A DNA stretch of 64,000 nucleotides from Auriscalpium vulgare. Its lineage: Eukaryota > Basidiomycota > Agaricomycetes > Russulales > Auriscalpiaceae. Of the stretch, positions 55,721-64,000 are shown piece by piece (position 1 is the stretch's first letter; every line of letters starts with the position of its first letter). The notes under the pieces were generated by a model, which was not told where the DNA came from, did no database searches, and was given only the letters and a program-made list of their open reading frames with translations. The stretch lies in NCBI GenBank assembly GCA_019915015.1, contig JAHBBC010000023.1:124001-188000 (forward strand), read 5' to 3'. A program made the translations under genes and the position numbers.

Positions 55721-57078
55721 ATGATGCCCTCTCTTCCGCCTGAATTGCTCCTCAAGATCGCGCACAGCAGCGAACTTTGTGGGCCCGATCTTCGTCAGCT
55801 GCGCGCAGTGAACAGGACATTCCACAACCTCGTGTCTCGAGATGCGTTTGCCAAGCTGACTGTAACTGCAACTGTGAAGAGTGCAGGGGGTCTCCACAAC
55901 ATCCTCAATACCCCTACTCTTGCAGCTTATGTCCAGGAGATTGAGTTTGAGGAGGACATGCCGACTCGGATGGCAGAAAATCGCAGTGCGTGTATCCGTC
56001 ACGGTCGCGCACCGCACATATTGACCTAGTAATCGTGTTAGGCCCTGCTGGTAATGGTCATGAAAATTTGCGGAGAAAACTAGGCAAATGCGACGATTGC
56101 TTCGTCTACTGGTGGCGGAGTAGACAGAGTCAACCTTCGCAAGCTCAGGATCATCACAATTGGTCGGAACTGCGGTTGATCATAGCCAGCGCATACTCGC
56201 TCCTCCACAAAGCCCCATATCTGCACTCGCTCGTCTTCGAGTTCAGCCCAATTTTGAAGGAGGACGCATGGGACGAAGACGACTTTAAGCCCAGCGATCA
56301 GCTGCAGTTGCACTGGGCCATCCTCGGCGCAATCACGAATAATCCCAGACCCCTCCCCGCTCTCCGTTCTCTAGCACTCCATAATATGCTAGCCTTCGAC
56401 AACGACATCTACGACACAAAGTACCTCACGAAGATTATAGGAGCACTGCACGATCTTCACATATGTGCGGTCGGAGACGAGATCGCAGAGGACGACTTTT
56501 ACCAGGACCCAGCGCCGAACTTTTGGGAGCAGGTGCATTTGCGCCTCCTCTTACCCGCGAACGAGTTGCGCTCCCTGCACATTGCCTCGAAGGCCACGCT
56601 TGGCGTGATGCCCCCACTCGACTTCACGGTTCTGACATACCCGCACTTGCAGTCGCTCTCCCTCATGGGTGTGCTGTTTGACGGGCAGCAGCCGATCGAG
56701 GCGGGGACGGAGGACTTCCTTGCGCGACACGGCAAGACACTCCGACGCCTGAAGCTCGTCGGGTGCGCGATCACGCATGTTTACCACGAAGTGCCGGAGA
56801 GGGTCTGGTCGATGCTATGGCGCCGATACGAGCAGGAGCTGGAGTTGCTCAGCGAGCTCTTTGTCGAGTTCCAACGGGATGACCCTGACGCTGTATGGGC
56901 ACTGCCGCGGACGGAGCCGCAACTCAGGTACTGCTTTGCCTTGCCCTCGGCCGGGGCAGGGGTCATGCCGGACTTTGGGGATGTCCCGGGCGAGGAGGAG
57001 GACACACCGGCGCTTGCGTCTTTGCAGGCGGTGGTAGCGGGCAGGAGGGAAGCTACGTCTTCCGCCTCTACCGAGTAA
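55721..57078 (+). CDS. F-box protein paralogue
   Basis: N-terminal exon from 55721 (MPSLPPELLLKIAHSSELCGPDLRQLRAVNRTF) to about 55992, then an intron, then a long exon to 57078 (WSELRLIIASAYSLLHKAP, TYPHLQSLSLMGVLFDG, HGKTLRRLKLVGC, acidic end). The junction is not resolved: donors near 55992 and acceptors between 56120 and 56154 are possible. No frameshift in the large exon. Sister of the gene at 42025-43320. Confidence 0.78.
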
Positions 57079-57414
57079 CAGGTCTTGCCCACTAGTGGAC
57101 ATCGCGCAGGAGGTTTGTTGGACTCGCGAGCAGCTTCCAATAAGTACTGACCCGGGGCACAGGGCCCCTTGCCGCCGGCAGCTTCTTCTGCTCGATGACG
57201 AGTCCGTTTTCCCCCCCTATCCTCTCCTATCCCTTGTGCCATGTTATCTTCCCCGGAAACAGCACGATACGCTGTGGTACTTTGCTCGGCGGCCGACCCG
57301 GCAGAAGCGATCCATGTCAAATTCTCGCAATCGACGAAGCCTCTTGCCTTCAATTGCGTGCTCTTGAAACTGTCCTCGTGCAGTCAAGTCACCCACGGCC
57401 TTATCGCCGGGGGC

Positions 57415-57421
57415 TATATAT
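57415..57421 (+). promoter_or_regulatory. TATA box of TauD copy 2
   Basis: TATATAT, 57-63 nt upstream of the ATG at 57478; the inverted copy 1 has TATATGA at a similar distance. Confidence 0.5.
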
Positions 57422-57477
57422 GAGACCTCATTGTTATCATCCACTCCGGGTACTTTTACTGCCCAGTGCCTACCACC

Positions 57478-58914
57478 ATGTCGCCGGCACCAACCACCGT
57501 CCTCGGGTCGCTTTCCGCCTTCCCAGTGTACGACAAGACGCCCACGATTGGCACGCGCTTCCCGGATGTTTCCACGCAGCTCTCCGCATTCCTGACTGCG
57601 CCGAATGCAGACGAGCTAATACACGACCTCGCTACGCTTGTCGCGCACCGCGGCGTCGTGTTCTTCTCCGCGCAGGACATCACGATTGCGCAGCAAAAGT
57701 TGCTCGCCCAGCGCATGGGCGAGCTCACGGGCAAGCCCGCGTCGTCGACGCTGCACAAGCACCCGATCACCGTCGCGACTGCGGAGCTGGACGAAGAGAT
57801 TTCGGTCATTTCGTCGAAGGCGTGCGTTGCGGGCGGTTTGGGGCGGTGGAGGTGCTGATAACTGGTGGTGGGCAGGGCCTTCTCGCGCGCAGCTGCCAAG
57901 GACAGGACGCGCGCTAGCACAGGCTGGCACGCGGACATCACGTTCGAACCAGTGCCTTCTGATTATGCGGTGCGTGGCACCACGTCATATGGCCGCCTTC
58001 TAGTGTTCACTGTCATGGCACATGCAGATCTTGAAGATGCACACACTTCCCAGCGGTAAGTGGGCCTCGCTTCTCATCTGTACAACCATCCAACAATGCC
58101 TCTCTAATCTACCAGTTGGCGGCGACACCCTGGTATGTGTACCCGTGGCCAGCATCTTCCCCGTTAACTTTGGGTGTAGTGGGCAAGCGGCTACGAAGCG
58201 TATGACCGGCTGTCGCCTACCTTCAAAGCGTTCCTTGAGGGCCTTACTGCGCGCCATGATGGCAGCTTCTTTGTCAAGGTATGTCTTATCTTCGCCTGCA
58301 TATTAGCGATCTAAGCCCCGACTGCATAGTTCGCCGAGGCTCAAGGCATTAGTGTCCAAGATAACCGTGGCTCGCCCGAGAACACCGGCACTGATCTCAC
58401 GGCCGTGCAGTGAGTCGACCACATCACCTCCTAGAGCTCTATTCTCAGTGGGACGCGTGGCATTCTGAAAGCCCGGTCATCCGTACGAACCCTGTCACCG
58501 GCTTCAAGTCCATCTTTGTCAATAAAGGGTGCGCTGCCTCAGGCTCCGCCGGTCACCAAAGCATTTAAACGATCTTTCGTGCCCTAGCTTCACGAAGCGC
58601 ATCGTCGAGTTGAGCGAGGACGAGTCCGACCTTGTGCTGGACTACCTCTTCCGGCATATTGCAGAGAGTCACGACCTGCAGGTGCGCTACCGCTGGAACA
58701 AGAATGACGTCGCGATCTGGGACAACCGATCAAACTATCACACCGCTACGTGAGCGCTGTTCAACATACGAGCTCGCAGTCCTATGTTGACTGGTGATGT
58801 AGGCATGACTATTTCGAAGAGCGGGAAGGCAACCGCGTTGTGAGCATTGGAGAGCGTCCATTCTTTGACCCAAAATCAAAGTCAAGGAGGGAGGTGCTGC
58901 AGCTCAAGGCTTAG
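57478..58914 (+). CDS. TauD/TfdA-type alpha-ketoglutarate-dependent dioxygenase (copy 2)
   Basis: Nine exons with lengths identical to copy 1: 57478-57821, 57876-57969, 58028-58055, 58116-58132, 58180-58278, 58330-58409, 58472-58528, 58588-58749, 58803-58914; 330 residues. Same metal and cofactor residues (GWHAD; NRSNYHTAT; FEEREGNR). Differences are mostly conservative, so both copies look functional. Follows the F-box gene on the same strand, mirroring the order at 40160-43320. Confidence 0.92.
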
Positions 58915-59589
58915 GGACGCTTCGGCACAGTGTCGGGCACAGTATTTCTTCTCAACGACGAGACGGCTTTATGGTGATGTATGATACAGGAGCGACACAA
59001 TTCTTCATAACTGACCACGCTCGACACCGTTGACGGCCTACTCAGTCTCATTCAGCTCATGCGAGAGCTTGACGACATCGTTCTGCAGCTGCGACGTCAA
59101 TAGACGCATAGTCGGACAGGAGGCGGAGACGTACCCCTTTGCGTGTGATCTATTCACGGCCGGATCGCCCTCCTTCGCATTTCGACTAACGGTGTTTCCC
59201 TAGACACTCGTCAACGCGCCGCCGGAAGACACGCCGAGAGGAATACGCACCTTGTTGCTCGTCACCTCAGCCTTCCCCTCCTTCACTATCTCGGCGACCT
59301 CGCCGCTCGGCTGTCCTCCGACCCAGTTCCATCTGCACTCGAGGATAAGCACCGCCGGTATGCCGCTGTAGCTGAACTAGACGTGACGTACGAAACCTCC
59401 TATCCTTCTTTGACTCCGTAGCACATCGTGGGGTGTGGTCAAGGTTCAGAGTATGTGGTTGAAATGCAAGAGAGTCGCCGGCTCCTTAAGTATGAGAATG
59501 ATTGACCTTCGACGTCAGCTGCGGGGGCGGGCTCAATCTCATAGTCAGAACGCACGTGATCGCGTTGACGAGTCGAGTCGGGGTTCCAA
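58915..59589. other. intergenic; inverted copy of 39466-40160
   Basis: Shares the unassigned VNPPPE-TPRGIRTLLLVT reading stretch with the left copy; no intact gene. Confidence 0.4.
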
Positions 59590-59835
59590 AACCCGGAGAG
59601 GGTCTGGTCGAAGCTATGGCGGCGAGAGCTGGAGTTGCTCAGCGAGCTCATTGTCGAGTCCAAACCGGATGACGCTGACGCTGGATGGGCAAGGCCGCGG
59701 ACGCAGCCGCAACTCAGGTACTGCCGTCTTGCCCGGGACATCCCCAAAGTCTGGGATGACCCCTGCCCGGGCGAGGAAGAGGACACACCGGCCCTTGCGT
59801 CATTGCATGTGGTGGTTGCAGGAGGGAAGCATTAG
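59590..59835 (+). pseudogene. F-box C-terminal fragment
   Basis: Reads ELELLSELIVESKPDDAD and PGEEEDTPALASLHVVVAG to a stop, matching the ends of the genes at 42025 and 55721. The N-terminal two thirds are missing; the fragment abuts the duplication boundary. Confidence 0.65.
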
Positions 59836-60678
59836 CCATGTCCGCGTCTTTCCAACACTTTAGTAGTTAGCCGTCAATTTGTGATAGGTCTCTGCTGTAA
59901 TAATTTGGGAGCCGAAGATCTCTGGCGAATGGCTTCTCGTGCACAAGGGTTACATCGTAAACTTGTTCCTACAACAACTGCCCCCCGGGCGGGACAGCAC
60001 CAGGACGTCGAACGCCACGCCGTCCCTTCGGCCTCACATTCTACTCGTGAGCGGTCTTGGCGTCCTGATCGCAACCAGGCGCGGGACCTAGGTGACCAAC
60101 CTAATCAACCGACCGTGACTCCCGGCGCGGATAAAGCTCCACGAGTCGCCGTTTCCCTTTATCAGCAGGCCTGGTCCACGGCCTCACCCACTGTGAGGTG
60201 CACATCAGTATCAACACACCGGCCAATAGACTGAACGTTTGTACCTAGATTTGCGAGAAACCAGATCGACCTCCATTTTGTTAGAATAAGTCAAGAGTCC
60301 GCGGTATTGTCTTGTCGCGCCGATCACCCTGTTAATTATCCACGCGTGTATGAACAATGCTCAGGGTCATTTGGAGGAAGCTTACGGGAAGACGACTGGA
60401 CATGAAGCGGTCAGCCGACGATCGACATGGCAAAAGAGAAGGGCTCACATCCACCAAATGTGAAGATCTGGGCACCCAAACGCAATCGTTGTCAACGAAA
60501 AGACAGCATGTTACATTTAGAAAGGCTCCCACAAGATCCCATGGGTCTGCGCAGCAATTTAGCAGGCAGCTTCAAAAACCCGACCTGACGTCGACTCACC
60601 ACTAATATTGAGCACAAGCATCGCCTCCGCTTACAATGTCAGCTCAGACACCTATCGACCCATGATGAGACTACTCAC
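59836..60678. other. intergenic, no clear gene
   Basis: Short frames only. The last exons of the following minus-strand gene may extend into 60480-60678. Confidence 0.35.
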
Positions 60679-61691
60679 CGCAGGCGGCACTTCAGATATC
60701 ATTACAACGAACACCCACTGGATACCCTACCCGTCCACGCGTTAGTCACATCCGCGTACTACGGTACGATGACGCACCTGCGTGTATAGCACATGCCAGA
60801 CGCCACGCGCAGACGTTCCCGCAACCCGCAAGCGCAATAGTCCTGCGAGCATAAGGACGAAGAGTGTGACGTCGCCACCAAGCACCGCCCAGACGTAGAA
60901 CCGCCGGTCCTCAGGATTCGTGATGATGCACATGCGTGAGCTCGGATCCCATGCAACTTTCACCTGCGCTGGAATTCAGGGGGAGCATAGGAAGACTCGA
61001 AATACGTACACCCACGATACCTGTTAAAATAATGAGTCGGATGACAGATGACGGTAGATAGATAAACCAACTTTGCACGAGGAACACGGCGCTTGGGAGC
61101 ATTGAACCGATAACAGTCGCCAGGACGAACTTGTTCCATTCCCATATCGCAAGGCTGTTTAGAATGTCAGAACAGCACTTCTCGACTAGAAGGGGGGCGT
61201 ACACGCGTAGAGTGATCAGCAACGTGACCAACACCAAGGCACATCCGCTCGAGAGCTGCGATGCAATCAGAAATGCATTTGTGTACCAACTCGAAGCAAG
61301 CACGTACCCAGTGAGCAGATAGCCACGCCTCCACAATTCATCATCAGATGCAGGCCAGGCGAACACAGAGGACATCCTCTCGCACCTTGCAATCCATCCT
61401 CGCCGACGCGTTGAAGTCCACCAGAATGAGCACAGCGGCGACGAGCGCTGAGAGCCTGCACCCCGAATACAACTATGATCGAGGAAGTCAACGATAAGCA
61501 TGACCACGCGGCACTTTCATCATACCCATATTGTGCGCTTGTACGCACGCGCGCCGGTCACGAAGCTCCATTCGAAGTCGAGCGTGGTGGCTATTTCCCA
61601 CCTGTGACTCGGCGTCAGCTAGAAGATGCAGAAAAGAGCGGATGGAGTCTTACACGAGCATGGCGGCGACGATGTGGATGTACTTGACCAT
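60679..61691 (-). CDS. multi-pass membrane protein of the DUF6533-like fungal family
   Basis: Several short exons on the minus strand. Recognisable pieces in order: MVKYIHIVAAML; WEIATTLDFEWSFVTG; YSGCRLSALVAAVLILVDF; LALVLVTLLITLR; AIWEWNKFVLATVIGSMLP; WDPSSRMCII; FYVWAVLGGDVTLFVLMLAGLLRLR; WVFVVMISEVPPA. Order and sequence fit the six- to seven-helix proteins abundant in agaricomycetes, which have no established function. Start (61691 is one option) and 3' end are uncertain, and I did not verify every junction, so a lesion could be missed. Confidence 0.6.
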
Positions 61692-63325
61692 GACGACTAG
61701 TCGAGGCAAACACTGGTGAGCTCGGTGGCATAAAGGCGATGGAACTGGATGTTGCTCACACATGTCCCCCTTGACCGAGCTCCATACAGGCAAAGGCCCG
61801 TGATCCATCCTGGGCAGGCCGCCCGCGAGTTGAGCGTAGCTGAGAGATCGAGTAAGGGGGAAATATGTGGACAGGCGCAATGAGCCCGAGAGCGCTTTTA
61901 TGACCTTGACGTTCTCATACGCGTGGAGCAGGCGCCAACTCGGATGTTTTCAACCTCTGCAATGCTGAATAGAGCACGCCATGATGCGGCGCTGCTGCGG
62001 GGAAGCCGCTCGGAGGTGCCACCGAGCCTACGAAGTGCGAATGTGTCGGAGATGGTGGCAGCCAACCCAAGCCCTCCAACTCTCACCAGGAAGTTGCGTA
62101 CTTCCACTCCTGGACCGACCGGGGGTAGACAAAGACCTGGGTGAGTACTAATTCTGAGTCACTCAAGCTCAGCCTGGCATGACGCCCCGATGCTGTGTTC
62201 ACAAAGAATGGGAGACGAGGACACGAGATCGAGCAGAATCAGATGCAGCGGCGTTGAAACGTTGACAATCGAGGGAGAGCTAGGCGACATTGGCCGCGCG
62301 CACACGGCCGCGTGGGCCAAGCGTGGGCTACTGGAAAGCCCATGGGCCGCCACGGGCCGGAGTCCCCCGGGCCGGCTAAGCGCCCGTCCGCGAGGCCCGG
62401 GAGTCGCCGTCACTTCAGAGTCCGACTATCCTCAACTGCGCGCGGTGAACGTGACGTTCTACCAGGCTCTATGCGTTGACTGTCAGTGTCGCTGCCACGG
62501 CTATCGAAGAGTGCCGAGCTGGCCTACGCAACATCCTCTCTACCGGCCCCACGAAAGCATGTATCGTATGTCCAGATAGCTTCTCAAACATCCACCGGAG
62601 GATCCAGCAGGGTCTTTGGATCACCCGTGGTGCGTACCTACATCGACACGCACACATGTAGTGAGTTTCATTGACTGGTGCCAGTCAGAGCTTGGTCAGA
62701 GCTGGGGGTCATGGTGGACGCATACTCGCTCCTGTACCAAAGTCCTCTCTGCGCATGATGCTCTCCGATCATCGATCACGGCTCAAGTCTTTAATCATGA
62801 GAGAACTTGAGGACATGCACCCGCCACCTAGTAGTACCTATAACCGAAGCTAGTAAGCTAGCAGATGCGGGGGGGTGTCTCCAAGCTAACTAGCCTCGTT
62901 TAGCTTGTTTGCAGTGCCGCGCCGCGGTCCTCGCTGGGGCGCTCCCAATCGGGAAGCTTCGGCTGATGAGATCCCTCAGATCTGTCACCCGTCTCCCGCC
63001 CCGCTCGGCACCCCGGCACGGCGTCCCATCCCGATCTCCGGTCGTCCGCTGCCGCCGGCAACGCCCGCTCGTCGTCCCTGACGTCGAGCTCGCTGTCCCC
63101 GACGACGACGGCGAGTTCCCACCCTTCCCCTCCCCCTACCATATACATATACATATTGCTGGAATCGTATTAGCGACGCGGACTCGTTGGTGTTGTTGTC
63201 TCGGCGAGATTCCTTACGTTTTAGGTAGCATCCTGCCCTTACTAGTCAAAGCAATAAAAATCCTTTCATTGGAAAGGTAAGCAGCCTATGGTAACTACAA
63301 CAAGTAGATACTGATAATATAATGG
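61692..63325. other. intergenic with one F-box scrap
   Basis: No gene apart from the fragment at 62419-62570. Confidence 0.4.
62419..62570 (+). pseudogene. F-box N-terminal fragment
   Basis: Reads PQLRAVNVTFYQAL and, in a shifted frame, LTVSVAATA and LRNILSTGP, corresponding to LRQLRAVNRTF...LTVTATVKS...LLNILNTP of the local F-box family. Neither end continues. Confidence 0.55.
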
Positions 63326-64000
63326 CTATGCAGAGCTGGGCCACGTCAGAGGTGGGAGTTCCAAGGAGGGGCCGCTAGGAGGCGGGTTGAACGAGCCCGC
63401 TGACGCCCACGTGATGCCCCCGACGTTGGGCAGCGCCGTCGTCGCATTGTCGAGTAGTGAGGCCGTCGGCCCGTGCTCCGTGACGGTGGCAGACTGGCCG
63501 TAGGACGTGCCCGCCGTGCTGTTGGATGTGAAAGGGCTGTCGAGGCCAAACGACGCCGGGCCGTCTATGTCGAAGCCCATGTTCGCGAGCGCCTCGATCG
63601 CGGCGGCCTCGGCTGGCGTAGGTGGTGGAAGGAAGTCGGTGAAGGGAGTGGCAGGCGCAGAAGAGCTTGAGGCTGCTTGGGCTGAGGCCGACGCGGTGTC
63701 GCTGCGGCTCACCGCGACGGCGGTGGAGCCGCTCACAGAGGCAGGCGCGATGGCCGCGGCGCGACGGACGCGCAGCTCCTCCGGCGTCAGCCTTTTCCAA
63801 TGGCAGGTTCCGTCTTTGATTGCTTCGATAACCTTGTTCAAGTTGGGTCGGGTGAGCTTGGCCGCATCTTGAAGTTCGCCTTCAAGCGGCCATCCATAGA
63901 GCACGACGCCGAAGCGCTTGACAATGGCGGCGTCGTAGTTCTTGTAGGCCATCTTCAACTTCTCGCCCGGCTTGATGAGGCGAGCTTCTTGGAGGAAAGA
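63326..64000 (-). CDS. conserved hypothetical protein, C-terminal part (cut by window end)
   Basis: Open to the window edge; the visible part is 224 residues ending at the stop at 63326. It has a conserved block (KPGEKLKMAYKNYDAAIVKRFGVVLYGWPLEG, read in two pieces; LNKVIEAIKDGTCHWKRLT) followed by an Ala/Ser/Pro-rich tail. I have the impression of a recurrent agaricomycete family but cannot name it or give it a function. Confidence 0.55.
   Translation of the reverse strand, partial: SFLQEARLIKPGEKLKMAYKNYDAAIVKRFGVVLYGWPLEGELQDAAKLTRPNLNKVIEAIKDGTCHWKRLTPEELRVRRAAAIAPASVSGSTAVAVSRSDTASASAQAASSSSAPATPFTDFLPPPTPAEAAAIEALANMGFDIDGPASFGLDSPFTSNSTAGTSYGQSATVTEHGPTASLLDNATTALPNVGGITWASAGSFNPPPSGPSLELPPLTWPSSA

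Larger units (their letters stand above)
55721..59600 (+). repeat. inverted segmental duplication, right copy
   Basis: F-box gene, TauD gene and about 650 bp of downstream DNA matching the left copy in inverse orientation (for example 59401-59590 against 39466-39665). Confidence 0.8.

Noticed and set aside
1..64000. CRISPR arrays, rRNA, prokaryotic operons, riboswitches
   Set aside because: Nothing of the sort is visible; the gene structure is that of a fungal nuclear genome.

Overview
The window is nuclear DNA of a filamentous basidiomycete, almost certainly an agaricomycete; a polypore relative is my guess. The evidence is many genes with 40-60 nt GT-AG introns, large F-box and MYND families, a Ty3/gypsy element of the agaricomycete type, Helitron-type PIF1 and RecQ helicases, DUF6533-like membrane proteins and ricin-B lectins. 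It has no operons and no bacterial features.

Layout. (1) 1-11463: a Ty3/gypsy LTR retrotransposon whose gag-protease and pol genes lie on the minus strand. The two LTRs are identical over the visible 785 bp, so the insertion is young. Between pol and the 3' LTR, on the opposite strand, sits a complete eight-exon gene for a 549-residue protein with a six-cysteine zinc-cluster-like motif. This is the most unusual object here. (2) 11464-26343: a transposon graveyard. A PIF1-type helicase gene with a peptidase-like C-terminal domain is split by a 492-bp TA-flanked MITE and by a 4.3-kb Helitron-like insertion that carries a RecQ-like helicase gene. A MYND-finger pseudogene is split by about 3 kb containing a 1.7-kb foldback element. 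(3) 26482-35834: three paralogues of a predicted helical, possibly pore-forming, protein. One is secreted and intact. Two are tandem copies without a visible signal peptide, and one of those has lost a splice acceptor. The tandem copies are paired with F-box genes. (4) 36123-43320: F-box genes, some broken, and a TauD-type dioxygenase gene. (5) 43857-53526: a quieter block with a Rieske plus ferritin-like DUF455 protein, two ricin-B lectin proteins and a xylulokinase. (6) 54132-59835: more F-box genes and a second TauD gene, forming an inverted copy of the F-box/TauD block of part 4. (7) 60679-64000: a spliced multi-pass membrane protein, an F-box fragment and a conserved unknown gene cut by the window end.

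Together: housekeeping-like genes (xylulokinase, DUF455, TauD) sit in a plastic neighbourhood shaped by tandem and inverted segmental duplication of F-box genes and by nested transposons. Exon boundaries were placed by hand from GT-AG sites and reading-frame continuity; none has been checked against transcripts.
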